Source: Tretioscincus oriximinensis
Taxonomy: Eukaryota > Chordata > Lepidosauria > Squamata > Gymnophthalmidae
NCBI GenBank assembly: GCA_022410635.1
Contig: JAJVDF010000256.1
Coordinates: 895,914 to 959,913, forward strand
Reading direction: 5' to 3'
DNA length: 64,000 nucleotides
Both the position numbers and the translations under genes were made by a program. The notes beneath the pieces are model-generated. The model made no database searches. It worked only from the letters and a program-made list of their open reading frames with translations, and was not told where the DNA came from. This document shows positions 23,062-34,584 of this stretch, piece after piece. The stretch's first letter is position 1. Each line of letters opens with the position of its first letter.

Positions 23062-23491
23062 CAAAGATATATAACTTTTATTTGTAACAATAACAACACA
23101 TGTTGCATGAAGGCCAATGTCCACACTTTATTGGATATGAGCAGAAGAAACCTACTTTGTGGGACTACAGACATGCCATTTTATTTCAGGCACACAATCC
23201 TCGTATTGGAAATTTTAGCTTTTCAAAAGCAAACTTCCATTTTCTTGTTCACATATAGTAAAGCAATAATTGCATGAGGGCACAAAAAGTGATTACAGCA
23301 CTTAAGTGAAACATGCTGATAATGAGTATTTAGAGACAAGTGAATCTCAGTTTTCTATATTCTCAAATGACTTACAGACGGCATCAACTAAAATAGTTTT
23401 ATTTATGCTAATAGTATCATAGGTTACAAGGCGGATCAAAGCCACCATTCAAAGACCTAGGCTAAAATTGTATACATAAGCCCTTTTCCAC
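23062..23491. other. Unique sequence
   Basis: Nothing is recognised. Confidence 0.5.
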
Positions 23492-23803
23492 AGTAGTAGT
23501 AGTAGAAGAAGAACTGGGTTCTTATACTCCGCTTTTCTCACCTTTCGAAAGGACTCAAAGCGGCTTACAAGGGTATTTTGCCCGAAGGCTGACATTCTAT
23601 GTTCCCCACCAGACTCTGGTGGTTCCCATGTATCTACTTACAGTCAGTTGCAATTTCTTGCAATTCTTGCTTTCAAATAGCTGGGTTGGCTAGAGCTACA
23701 GGCTAGTGGAAGGTGCTCACCCCTCCCCACGTCCCACACAGGGCTTNGAAATCCGATCTCCCAGACAAGAGGCAAATTCCGAAGTGACTGAGCTATCCAT
23801 GCC
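23492..23803 (-). mobile_element. tRNA-derived SINE, family A, copy 4
   Basis: A near full-length reverse copy: (AGT/GAA)n tail on the left, GGGTTCTTATACTCCGCTTT, the family body, and the tRNA-like head ending GCTATCCATGCC on the right. One undetermined base lies at 23747 in the B-box region. Confidence 0.9.
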
Positions 23804-24220
23804 TGCGGATAGGACCTACTCTGGGAAAGCATATGGATAGCAGAAGCAAAAATCTTCCTGGAACAGAATAAAACCAAACTGAAAATAGGACACATTGAAT
23901 TATTCAGATATTGCTGGATTTCAGGTCCTCTTGAACTGTAGAGAATCCAAGATAGTAATTAGTAAAAAACACTTTTGTTTATATGACTTGGATTTATTTA
24001 TTTATTTTGCATTGCTGGTTCACAGTGTATTCTTATTTCTCATTAATTCACTGACTGCTTCAGTGAACACCAGGTGTCACTTTATTTTGATATACATATG
24101 TTGGTCATATATTAGCAATCTACTCTTTTGGCTTGGTTTAAAGGCTGAAAAGGCAGGATGGAAGTCTGAATGATAAAAAAAAACCAAGAAAAAAATCAAA
24201 TGGGACGAGAAACAAAAAAA
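23804..24220. other. Unique sequence
   Basis: Nothing is recognised. Confidence 0.5.
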
Positions 24221-24317
24221 TAGAATAGAATAGAATAGAAGTGTTGGCCAATAAAGAATTGGCCCATCACACTTGGCCAATAAAGAATTCTATTCTATTC
24301 TATTCTATTCTATTCTA
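24221..24317. repeat. Inverted pentanucleotide pair (TAGAA)n / (TTCTA)n
   Basis: Four TAGAA units, a 50-base centre holding TTGGCCAATAAAGAATT twice in direct orientation, then about seven TTCTA units. The outer runs are perfect reverse complements. The centre resembles a retroelement 3' tail that often carries this pentanucleotide in squamates. Confidence 0.85.
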
Positions 24318-26360
24318 AAGTCAAACAGTTCTTGCTTGTCTATGGAATAAAACCAAAGTCATGTTTCTCAGGAGCAGATAACATAATCAGTATCTTACAA
24401 AAATGGCAGACATTTTCAATAGTCAAAGTTTTCAAATTTCCTCTATTTTGAAGGCATCAGAGAGAAAACAAAGTAACTAGAATTCTAAATAATCAATCCA
24501 GCCCATTGGACTATTATGGTCAATATTATGGTTGCTAAAGGCTCAAAAAAAATTTCATTTTTATTTTAGCTAAGGTGCATAGGTCAGAACTTTTGTACAT
24601 ATTGAGTCCCTGATGGGACTGTAGCCATATCACACTAGGACTGTACAGTGGCTCAGGGGATCCCATGGGATTTTTTTTTCTTTATTAGTGTATAATGTTC
24701 TACATTTCATCCTCATAGGCATTTATATCACAAATATTCTATATCTCATCCATTCAAGGGAGAAATTGCTTAAATCTGATTAAATAGACAACATGGAGTG
24801 CTAGAACAAGCTACAATACAAACATAAATCACCTGCAGAGGAGGAGGAGGAAATATTGCTCCCAAATATTGTCTCTGCATAGTCTCCAAATAATCTGTCT
24901 GCTTGAGAATGCTACTCTCTCTTTACAGCAGCCAGCACTCAAATTCGGCAGAGATCAATGGCCCCACTTGTCTATGATGACACAGATGTGGGATTCCCCT
25001 TCACACCAGCACAGCAGCTTCATTGCATGGAGGAAAGAACTTGATTCACACACAGCCTTATTGTATTTCAGAAAGTGGCCTAATGACCCTGCTGTCCACA
25101 TTCCATTCTGGACTAGTACAAACATGCTGTAGTCCACTTCTAGGTGAATTGATCTATGATGGAACAACCTAAGACATTTGTACTAAAGCACTTCAAGACA
25201 GATATGTTCAAACAGGGTGTTAGTGCAAGTGGTTACCTCTAAATTATAATCTGAGATCATGGTAAGAAATAAGATCAGCTTTGTCATTGTAATACCCTTC
25301 TCAGGTGTCAAATGAGTATGCTGTCAAGAAACTCTGGCCAGATACAGTAAAGGTCAGGAACTTTTATTCTCATCCTTTGAAAGCTGGATTCTGCTTTCAG
25401 TCCTGGTGGCAAGATGGAAAAGTTTATTCCAACAGAAGAAATTTAAGCACACAGACAAAGACAGAAACTGATCCCTGAACAGAAAATTTCCCCCCTTTCT
25501 TAATTGGCTCTAACTGTGGACTGGGAAAGGTATGGCTGGTTTTCTGCTTCAGGCAGCAAAATTTCTTGGGTAGCACTGTGCAAATATTATATTTATCTAG
25601 CCAAGTGCAACTTACAAGGTGCATCACTTGGCTCTCAGCTAAAATTAAATTTACCGGTAACTGGAATTTGCAAAAACCTAATATAGTTGTCACTTTAAGA
25701 TAGCAAAGTTTGGTCAAGATACTTTACATCAGGTTATATAAGAAGTAGCTCAAATACTTTAAATATAGGACTAGTTTCTTCTACTTTTTTCATTGTCTGT
25801 TACCAGTAGTGGCCTGTACAGGGGTGAGTTCATTTTTCAATCACATTTTCACCTCTTCCATTTAACCTCATTTTGTTCCATTCAGGATAGTTAATATTCA
25901 GAAATGAAAAACAGAGACCCTCGGTCAACCTAGGAAGATTATTTTTGTGTGCATGTGCAAGAAAGTTTCACAATCACTGCTACTATAGTTGTCTATTTGT
26001 CTTCATGTCAGAAGATCATTCCAAGAGCCAATCTGCAGGACTTGCATTGAGGGCAGAAAGTTGTGCCTTCAGAAAATGACATCTTGGGTCTCTGATCACA
26101 TCTGGTTACGAGTTGTGCAAGATGCCTGTGACTTCGACTATTTCCAGTAAAGAAAGAGAGCTGGCATATTTCCCCTTGGTATCCTCTTAGTTTCCTCATT
26201 GATCCAGTAGTGCTATCTGTCCAATATAAAGGATTATTGCATAAATTAAGGACACAAAAGAATGATCAGTGTTTTCTGTAGATTCACACTGACCACTCGG
26301 TTTATAAATACAGTATATACCCACAATAATAGGAAACCAAGAAAACATACATTCTTATGT
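24318..26360. other. Unique sequence
   Basis: No supported gene. 24869-25170 is open on both strands; see the rejected list. Confidence 0.45.
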
Positions 26361-26492
26361 CTGACTGCAAGTAGATACATGGGAACCATCAGAGCCTGGT
26401 GGGGAAGATAGAATGGAAGCCTTCGGGCAAAAGATATCCTTGTAAGCCACTTTGAGTCCCTTTGAAAGGTGAGAAAAGCGGGGTATAAGAAC
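26361..26492 (+). mobile_element. tRNA-derived SINE, family A, copy 5 (5'-truncated)
   Basis: It begins inside the family body (TGACTGCAAGTAGATACATG) and runs to GTGAGAAAAGCGGGGTATAA GAAC. The tRNA-like head is missing. The tail continues as the pyrimidine microsatellite. Confidence 0.9.
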
Positions 26493-26600
26493 CTCCTCCT
26501 CCTCCTTCTCCTCCTTCTCCTTCTCCTTCTCCTTCTCCTCCTCCTCCTTCTCCTCCTCCTCCTCCTCCTCCTCCTCCTCCTCCTTCTCCTCCTCCTCCTC

Positions 26601-26645
<45 letters not shown>

Positions 26646-26694
26646 TTCGTCTTCGTCTTCGTCTTCGTCTTCTTCTTCTTCTTCTTCTTCTTCA
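26493..26694 (+). repeat. Layered (TCC/TTC/TCG) microsatellite
   Basis: About 200 bases of pyrimidine-rich trinucleotides are arranged in blocks: mixed CTC/CTT, then nearly pure CTC, then a CTCGTC hexamer block, then a CTTCGT block, then pure TTC at the distal end. The polyleucine (plus) and polyarginine (minus) frames are artefacts. Confidence 0.97.
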
Positions 26695-27515
26695 TGAGAT
26701 CAGGGTGCACAAAGATGAAAACATATATTACTCTTAAAATGCATCACTTATTAAACTGATTTAAGGAGCTCACTAGTCATAGTCTGCATGTGATTAGTGC
26801 CAATTCAGATCATATCTGTGTTAAGAATATCTAAAGTTTATTGGCTGTATACCATATTAATCAAGTCAGTGTTATCACCATCTGATTTGGTTTAAAGAGG
26901 GTTTACTGCATACAATCCAGCAATATGTTATGACACTTTAATGGTGGTGTGCCACCACCACATCCCCATACATAGCTGTTCCCTAGGGGATAAAAGGAAT
27001 GCATGTTCCTGTGTTGGGACAGCATTGCTGCACATCAGGTTGATGGCATGAGAAGGAGCAGAATTAAAACTGTCACTATTTGGATAGTATAAGGTCAGAA
27101 TTTATCTTATGGGATCCCAGGGGTAAGAATTTTAATTCTTGCCCCTTCTTGTGCCATCAGCTTGGCACCAAGCAGCACTCTGGCAGTGGACTCCTTTCTC
27201 CTTCCTGTGCAAGCCCAACTCTTAATATGGCTATGCTGGAGAGTGTTCCTATGGTAAAGGATTCTCTTGGTGAATCTCAAAACCAAACATTTCCTGAGAA
27301 AAAGTGAATATGCATTCCTTTTATTCCCTAGGGGACTGCTACATGTGGTGATGAGTTGAAGGCACTACAAGAAGGACTGCTACAAGGACTACACTGCACT
27401 CTGCAATTTTATGTAGAAACCTATCATATGCACATCAACCAGATTCACCTGAAGATGGGCATGGCTGCAAAAGGATGAATGGGTTGGACAATGCAACAAA
27501 CTCAACTTTGCATCC
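26695..27515. other. Unique sequence
   Basis: No gene or repeat is recognised. Confidence 0.5.
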
Positions 27516-27523
27516 TCTTTGCA

Positions 27524-28396
27524 GGCATGGATAGCTCAGTCACTTAGGAATTCGTCTCTCACCTGGGAGATCGGGTTTCGAAGCCCTGTGTGGGATGTGG
27601 GGAGGGGTGAGCACCTTCCACTAGCCTGTAGCTCTAGCCAACTCAGCTATTCGAAAGCATGAATTGCAAGAAATTGCAACTGACTGCAGGTAGATACATG
27701 GGAACCACCAGAGCCTGGTGGAGAAGATAGAATGGAAGCCTTTGGGCAAAATATATCCTTGTAAGCAGTGCTTTTTTTCCAGAAGAAAAGGTGCCGGTAC
27801 TAACACCGCCGGCGGCGGGGGGGGTGAGGGTGGGGGGAGGCAGTGGCCGCTGCCGATAACACCGCCGTCTCCGTTAACGCCACGCCCCCTCGCCGGTGGC
27901 TAACGCAGCAGTACCAGCACCTTTTATTTAGGTGGTGGGGCGGGGGGAGCGGGGGAGGCGGGGGAGAGGAGGCGGCGGCCGCTCATTCCCACGCCCCGCT
28001 GCTGCTGCTGCCGCCACTAACTCCGCCCCCACCGCCTAAATAAAAGTTGCCGGTACTGCAGCCTTAGCCGCTGGCGAGGGGGGCGTGGCATTAGCGGAGG
28101 CCGATAACGCTGCCGCCTCCGCTAACGCCACGCCCCCCTCGCTGCCGGCTAACGCCACAGTACCGGCACCTTTTTTTTTAGGCGGGGGAGTGGCGGGGGG
28201 AGCGGCGGGGGGAGCGGAGGCAGCCGCCCCCGCTAACTCCACCCCTGCTAACTCCATCCCCCCCCCGCCTAAATAAAAGGTGCCAGAACTGTGTTCCGGC
28301 GCGTTCCGTCACAAAAAAAGCCCTGCTTGTAAGGTGCTTTGAGTCCCTTTGAAAGGTGAGAGAAGCGGGGTATAAGAACCAAGTTCTTCTTCTTCT
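27524..28396 (+). mobile_element. tRNA-derived SINE, family A, copy 6, interrupted by hAT
   Basis: The best-preserved copy. It starts GGCATGGATAGCTCAGTC and has the A-box region, GGGTTTCGAAGCCC, the body, and after the hAT insertion CTTTGAGTCCCTTTGAAAGG and a (TTC)n tail. TCTTTGCA flanks it at 27516-27523 and 28397-28404, a convincing 8-bp target duplication. The insertion at 27766-28325 splits it inside CTTGTAAG. Confidence 0.95.
27766..28325. mobile_element. Non-autonomous hAT element with GC-rich palindromic interior
   Basis: The ends CAGTGCTTTTTTT and the reverse complement CAGGGCTTTTTTT match at 12 of 13 bases. The 8-bp duplication CTTGTAAG flanks it (27758-27765, 28326-28333). Both features are diagnostic of hAT. 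The 560-base interior has no transposase and is extremely rich in G/C and CpG. The word AAGGTGCCGGTACT appears five times in alternating orientation near 27794, 27916, 28049, 28164 and 28281. Between these, further inverted pairs such as GGGGCGTGGCATTAGCGG and CCGCTAACGCCACGCCCC occur. The short ORFs inside have no recognised product. Confidence 0.93.
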
Positions 28397-28404
28397 TCTT
28401 TGCA

Positions 28405-29539
28405 CTGCCTTTAAAGACTGTTGAATATGCTGCACGTTAGTTCAAAGCCAACAAGCAAATAGGTGGTAGCATTCAAACCTAACAGTGAGCAGTCCTTCTT
28501 GTAGTTGTTCTACACTTGGATTCTCATGTTGTATCATATGCTTTATTAAAACCTGGAGGCTCACATAGTGTCAGTGGATTAGCAACATCGTATCTCCTTT
28601 GTAGCACATTTTGTCCCACTTTTAATAAATCCAATCTGTTTAATATAGATATGTGTTGCTATGGCTAATCTGGATCAAGCTAATACTAAAACAGATCTAG
28701 CTTGGTACATGTAAACACCCTTAGTGATTTGGATGCTGTACAATTAGCTCTAATTTGGAGAACCTGGAAAAATCTTTCATTCAAGTCATGCTCTTAGACT
28801 CATAAATCCAGAGTTTCCAATTCTAGCAAAGACAGGCAGCTGACCAATCTCTAATGAGAATATGCTAACAGAACAGCACAACTGGTAGCTGTTGAAATGC
28901 AAGTGTATGTTCAGAGAAGGGATTTCTTCTCAGCCAATGCCCTGGATAAATAAGATACCTTGCTTCTAAAAGTCCTTTTCTTTATTGCCGAAAAATAAAA
29001 TGAGAGCAGCACCATCCCAGTGACATTTTGTTGATGGCAAACAGCTTCCCGTGCTTTTAAGAAGGGAATTCTTCAATGTCCTGCACATGTTCCTGAGGGG
29101 AAGCGCACAGAGAATTTTTACATTTGTAAAATGTTTTAAGTCATGTCATTCATTTCATAGTACACTTGGCATGTGCTTCAGAGCCACACTACTGTGTCTT
29201 CTGTCAAATAATTCTCCCAGATGTCACATACAGGCACATTTGAATTCAAGAAGGCACAGTTACAGAGTCAAATTAAGTAATAATTGAAAGTGGATACTTG
29301 CTGTTTCAGCACAAAAACTCTTATTTGAGTATATTTTTAGGAGTTGGAAGGCCATTGATACCATAATATTAAATCCCGGGAAGAAAAAGAAAAGCCACCA
29401 AGCAGCAGGGGAGATGGAACTAGTGAGTGAGTATGTGAGCATGCAGAGACAAAGATAATACAAAAGAACAAAAGAGACTTTTCCTCAGTTGCATGTAAAT
29501 GGAAATGACCCTCAAAATTTCAGGAACAGTGCGTTTCAC
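28405..29539. other. Unique sequence
   Basis: No gene or repeat is recognised. Confidence 0.5.
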
Positions 29540-29830
29540 CTGACAATGAGGATTTTCATGGAGTGAAATCCATTTTTGAGACTCATTAGCAAATGCTGTG
29601 ATCTTGCTTATTTTCTGAAGTTGTGCTTGGTTTATTTCAAATTGATTAGGAAGCCTCTGATGTGAGAGAAGTGAATTGCACAGCTTCTCCAGGTATTTCT
29701 GTAATTTGTTATCATGCTTAATTACAAATGTTTCAGCACAACCAATTTACTCTGAACTGGATTTTTTACAGCCTCTCTCAGTTCTTATTTTTAGGGTTTA
29801 CTGATGAGGGTTTAAGGATGTTTCCTCTTA
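29540..29830. promoter_or_regulatory. Possible conserved noncoding element
   Basis: Repeat-free sequence with homeodomain-like cores (TTCAAATTGATTAGG, CATGCTTAATTACAAATG). Texture only; conservation was not tested. Confidence 0.2.
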
Positions 29831-29969
29831 GAGATACAAGTTCTGAAGGAGCAAAGAGCTTAGTGCACGGTGAATTAGTTTCTGCAATAAATAAATAATC
29901 ATGGTAGGATTGTAGTTTGCATTAGGAAGGGATTGACAGATCCTTATTCCAGGATATAAACCAAAATAA

Positions 29970-30110
29970 AGTAGGATTACTGCAAAAATCTGGGGCAGAA
30001 GTTCTGCAGCTTTAATGGGTGAAAAACAGAAATATTTATCAGGTGTGATATGTGGTGATGAAATCTGTTTACACACCTAGTACACCTGTAAAGCTAAAAC
30101 TCCTGACCCA
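29970..30110. mobile_element. Decayed foldback element, GCTTTAATGG type
   Basis: GCAGCTTTAATGGGTGAAAA with the distal CCTGTAAAGC...TCCTGACCCA resembles the arms of 57205-57387 and 61345-61490, more diverged. Confidence 0.35.
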
Positions 30111-30261
30111 TTTTTTTTCTTTTTTTGGAGGGAGGTAACTCTGGAAAAAGGGCTAGTCAGCAGAAACGGCCTTTGAAAGTCAGATGCAAACAACTGCTTT
30201 GCAGATGTTAGGTTGCATCCATATAGGAGAGAGGGATTCAAAAGTGGCTTGGTCATCTCTA

Positions 30262-30620
30262 GTCCTTTTCTGGCCAACAAAGTGGCAAATTCATTTCAGC
30301 CTAAGCAAGTCCTAAGTCATGCACAGTGGGGCAAAGAATCCCAATTACTCCTATCAACTGATGGAACCAAGCTTTCTAAGAGTAGAAAAAAAGATCTTGG
30401 GGCGTTGGTGGGAAATTCAATGAAAGTGCCAACCTAGTGAGCAGCAGTAGTGAAAAAGCAAACTCAATGATAGGAGCAATTAAGAAGTGAATCAAAAACA
30501 AGTTGGAAAGTGTTATTTTGCTGCTTTATGGTGAGGCCACATTTGGAATCCTGTGTAAAATTCTGGTCATCACATCGTAGAACAGATATTGTGGTGCTGA
30601 CACCCTTGCTAGATGTTTTG
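30262..30620 (+). mobile_element. CR1-like LINE fragment
   Basis: Aligns by eye with 37130-37420 of the larger LINE: AACAAAGTGGCAAAT, AATTACTCCTATCAACTGAT, ACCAAGCTTTCTAAG, and GGTGAGGCCACATTTGGAAT. It covers the C-terminal RT/thumb region only, with frame breaks. Confidence 0.8.
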
Positions 30621-31284
30621 AATCCAAGCTAACAGACTACTGACTGGCATTTGAATTCTCTCATTTTGTGCAAACATAGTTTCATCTCAAAAATTAATTG
30701 AAACATATTTTACAGTAAATTTTTATATAGTACATTATTTCTGTGTATGTACAGATACCCTAGAGTTGTTAATAGGCAGTTGAATAAATGTGTAGTCTTA
30801 TAGTGGCTAAGAAGCAATTAATCATACTTTAGAGTAACAAGAACTGATATAAACATTTTATCCTAATTCTACTTTTGCTTGGGTAGGTTTGGGCCTTTCC
30901 CTACGCCCAAATTGAAAGCAATTAAAATTAATCACTTACATTGGAAGTAATAGAACAAGATAAGAAGAAATTTCTTTTTACAAAGTTTACCATGTGGAAA
31001 TCAGGACAGGGTGCCTGAATTTTTAAAAGTTGTAGTAAAAGGAAAGAAAGTAGAGCAGGTGTTGTTTTTGAAATTTCCTCTTAATCTGAACAACTGTAAA
31101 AATGTACAAAAAGCTCTTTTCCTTATGATAAGCCAACTTTAAAAGGTGTTACAAATTCAGAAACATTTGTTTTATGCTTTAGTGCTCCTGTTACCATTTA
31201 TGGAGGGTCTTCCCAAACCAGGTCTAATCAGGTCTTTTCTAATCTGGATTCTGCTTTGCTAAACACAGATGGAGAATACAAGTA
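30621..31284. other. Unique sequence
   Basis: Nothing is recognised. Confidence 0.5.
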
Positions 31285-31395
31285 TTACATAAGAACATAC
31301 TGGATCGGGCCAGAGCCCATCTAGTCCAGCGTTCTGTGTCACACAGAGGCCCACCAGATGCACCTGAGCAGTCCAAGCAAAGCTCCACTATGGTG
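31285..31395 (-). mobile_element. CR1-like LINE 3' tail, minus strand
   Basis: The minus strand ends ...CTGGACTAGATGGGCTCTGG, then CCCGATCCAGTATGTTCTTA TG, as at the end of the LINE near 37930-37972. Upstream GGCCTCTGTGTGACACAGAA belongs to the same tail. Confidence 0.8.
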
Positions 31396-31862
31396 ACAAA
31401 TGAGGCCCAACATTTGTCTATGAAATCTCATATTATAGTATTATGGTGAATGTGCAAGGGCACAGGAATTAAAGGGGACTGGGAAAGAGGTCCCTCTGGT
31501 TGTCTGATGGGTATGGTAAGGAGCAGCCAACTTTACTTTTCAGGATCATTCACTTCTGCTAACTGCTACACAGCATCTGATTTTGAAGTAACATCCACGA
31601 GAGAGCAATTGCTTAGAAACTCTGGGTATTTCTTCATATCCTGCTTAAGAATCTATGGAAATATCAGAGCACTTAGTAATTATGAAAGGTCAAATTGAGG
31701 ACAACATGGAACTGTGGCCTTTTCATTCAGGGCTCAGCTGCTACATACAGTACACCACTCTTAAAATTAAGAGTTCCATTCTCAGAGGGTTCCCAGAGGT
31801 TTCCAGTGGGAACCCGAAGATCTTGAGCATTCAAGTCTTCTCAAATTTTGTGGTGACACTTC
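31396..31862. other. Unique sequence
   Basis: No supported exon. Confidence 0.45.
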
Positions 31863-31920
31863 CTTGGCAGGACTAGAAGTGACTTCACTCCAGGTACCAT
31901 TTCTGAAAGCAGAGACCAGA
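31863..31920 (+). repeat. Dispersed repeat, GGAAGTGACATCACTCCAGG type, copy 1
   Basis: GGCAGGACTAGAAGTGACTT, then CACTCCAGGTACCATT, then GAAAGCAGAGAC recurs with few changes at 47982-48040. A related GTCACATCAGAATGACATCA block follows at about 31988. Class unknown. Confidence 0.65.
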
Positions 31921-32248
31921 AATAGCATCATTGTGATGTCACTTCTGCCCCCTAGGGCACTTTTTCCAGAACCAGGGACCAGAAGTCACATCAGAATGAC
32001 ATCACTTTGGCCTCACTGATTCCCACCACTGCTTATAGCAGGATTACATGTTCAGATTGCTTTGTTTTGACACAGGGAGAAGAGACCAGATCACTATAAG
32101 AAACTTTCATAACATGTCTGAGTCCAGAGAGCCAAACATAATAAAAAATGAATCAAAACATCGCAGCTCATTCTGCTTCTAGATAAATCTCAGTTCATAA
32201 CTGGAGTCATTTTGCTCTGACATAGTAACAATAATGGGGTGCTGGGAT

Positions 32249-32803
32249 GTTGTATTTTATACCTGTAAATATTTTTATGCAAGCCTCTATTAATATTCTA
32301 TAGTTTGTAATATTGAGAAGTTTATTTACTATTGCTTAAAAGTTACTGTTCCAGCCTGTAATTTCAACTTTTGCAGGTTGCTTTCTACTTTGCATTTCCG
32401 GTCTAACCACCTTTTGCCACCTCTTTGTAATACCCCAGCCCAGCCCCTTTGTTTCAATAGTAAGTTGGCTAATCCTTCATTTCCACTTCTGGCTGTGTAT
32501 GTGCAGAGTATTGGCTGAACAATGGTGGATGGTGTTCTGCTGGCTGCATGGTGGGCAGACTGCAGCCAGGAAATGAAGCCTGAAAGATCCCAGAACAAAG
32601 GAATGGGCTGGGCCAAGGCCAGGATGTTTACAGAAGCAAGAGGATCCTGGGAGAGGTTTTGTACCAGCCTGTAACTCCTCCTGGAAGGGAGGTTTTAAAA
32701 GACCTGGCCATCAACAATCTTGGTTCACTTCCTCTCCTTTCCTTTCCTGAAGTAAAACATGCTTCCACCTGAGGCTCTTTGTCTGTGTGGTTATTTTCGC
32801 AAC
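32249..32803 (+). mobile_element. Possible solo LTR
   Basis: The segment starts TGTTGTATTTTATACC and ends TTTTCGCAACA, so a TG...CA form is possible over about 555 bases, a normal solo-LTR size. Near its 3' end are a promoter-like TTTTAAAAG, an AGTAAAAC polyadenylation-like word, and CTGAGGCTCTTTGTCTGTGT followed by GGTTATTTTCGCAACA, which is reminiscent of an R-U5 end. I found no matching target duplication and no flanking retroviral coding sequence. This is an old, non-coding remnant at most. Confidence 0.3.
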
Positions 32804-34172
32804 AGACTTCTAAACTTTCTGCTTTTCGTCTGCTCTTTTCATAGCAGACCCCCAGCCAGCTTGTGATCTCTCTAGCCCACAATCACAGCTGGCTCCCAAG
32901 TCCCTTAAAGGGACAGTGGTAGAAAGATCTAGGTACCGGATGCTTTCTACACTGGGAGGAGAAGAGGTCATGTGAAGTTTGGACTAAAACTGATTTTGTG
33001 TTACTTCCAATGGTTTTCTAAAACGATTCTTCCTAATGGAAAATTAAAGCTACTCTTTTAACTTTCAGATAATGTTTTCCACAAGACAGTCCACAGTGTA
33101 GCCATTTAAACACATAATGCTATATGAGCTGCTCTAAGAGGTCTTCTTGGTGGTTTGGAAGCTTGTAAAAGCCTTCTCTATGTCTGCCCTTAAGTTAGAA
33201 AAGTCATAACATTTGAGGTGCATCTAGATTGATTTCGGAAGGCTTTCAACTGAAATATGCTCTGACCTTAAATTGAAAGCAGTGTAAATTAGGGGAGACT
33301 CTGTCTCTTTCTAGCATACTCTCCCTATATAAGATGGGATTTAGACCACATTAGAGCACATAAAATGGCACTTGAGTCTAGTTTACTTGTAGGTATTGAC
33401 ATTGTGGTTTGCTAGAGAAGGTATTGTATACTATAGGGGAGTGTAAATGACATAGCTCTGTGGACTGGCATATCACAGGGAAATGAGACCCCTTTCTCAT
33501 TCTAGTTCCAAAACCTGTGTGTTTCAATTCTGGTACAGAGGCTGGCATGAAACTGGGTGCTTCAATCTTAAGATAGGATGAGATAGGCTGTCGTCTTTTT
33601 TGCAGACTGCTACAATGCTGCCTTTACAGGAAGCTTCAGATTTATCCTTGAAAAAGAAAAGACTGTATTTTGATTTTTCTATGAAACAACAATTTGAAGA
33701 TGCTCTTGATCCAAGTTGTTGCAACAGCAGCAGCTCTTAGTACACAGATCTTCCTACATGCAAATATGCAGCTAATGAACATTTAGTATGTTATTACATA
33801 CGTAGGGATAGGTAATGTGCTTTAGGGAGGTGTTATGACATACTGAATGTATTATAGCACCATTTCCATGAAGGCAAGGTGGAATAATGATCTCCTTAAA
33901 ACATTATTAAGCCTGGGCAAAATGGGTTTTAGAATAGGATTAACACTCCTTGGTTGCTTCAGAGAAAATTCCTTTGAATTGTTGCCCTTTCTCCACTGGG
34001 ACTCAGTTTGGATTGTATTCTGAAAAAGGATCAGTGTAGAAAGAACCCAGGTCTTGATTTCCTCTTTTCCACAATAGTGTCAAATCTGTGACTATAACCT
34101 AATTTGGGCTAAAAGCACCTGAGGTTTGGGATGGGGTGCAAGAAGTAACTGTGAGCTGTTACTGCGATGTGG
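32804..34172. other. Unique sequence
   Basis: No gene or repeat is recognised. Confidence 0.5.
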
Positions 34173-34269
34173 ATTATGACGAAGACGAAGAAGATGAAGA
34201 AGACGAAGAAGACGACGAAGAAGACGATGAAGACGACGACGAAGAAGACGACGACGAAGAAGAAGAAGA
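34173..34269 (+). repeat. (GAC/GAA/GAT)n microsatellite
   Basis: A purine-rich trinucleotide array, graded from mixed GAC/GAA/GAT to pure GAA next to the SINE. It represents the 3' tail of the reverse SINE that follows. The Asp/Glu-rich frame is an artefact. Confidence 0.95.
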
Positions 34270-34375
34270 ATTGGGTTCTTATATCCCGACTTTCTCACCT
34301 TTCAAAGGGATTCAAAGCGGCTTACAAGGGTATTTTTGCCCAAAGGCGTGCATTCTATCTGCCACCACCAGAAAT
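34270..34375 (-). mobile_element. tRNA-derived SINE, family A, copy 7 (truncated)
   Basis: Reverse copy: GGGTTCTTATATCCCGACTT, then CTCACCTTTCAAAGGGATTC, to CATTCTATCTGCC. The tRNA-like head and half of the body are absent. Confidence 0.85.
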
Positions 34376-34584
34376 CTCACTGCTGTGGACAATCACTCTT
34401 GTGGCTGTGAGACTTTCAGATGGGTCACTTTTACAAAGGACCAGAAATGACCTTAGAAGTAAACCACTTTCAAGTCCTTCACAAGAATGGCTTAGACAGA
34501 CAGAACTTAACTAATAAAGGCAGGTTTTAATTTCCAGACAGCCAGAAAGGGAGGATGTGCTAACCACCCTGTTAGTGCTTTAAT

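Noticed and set aside
24869..25167. Region open on both strands
   Set aside because: The minus frame has a protein-like look, but there is no acceptor or donor nearby, no motif, and length is within chance.
26246..26759. Polyarginine and polyleucine ORFs
   Set aside because: Translation of the TCC/TTC microsatellite and the SINE.
31450..31698. 82-codon plus ORF
   Set aside because: No splice context or recognised motif; chance length.
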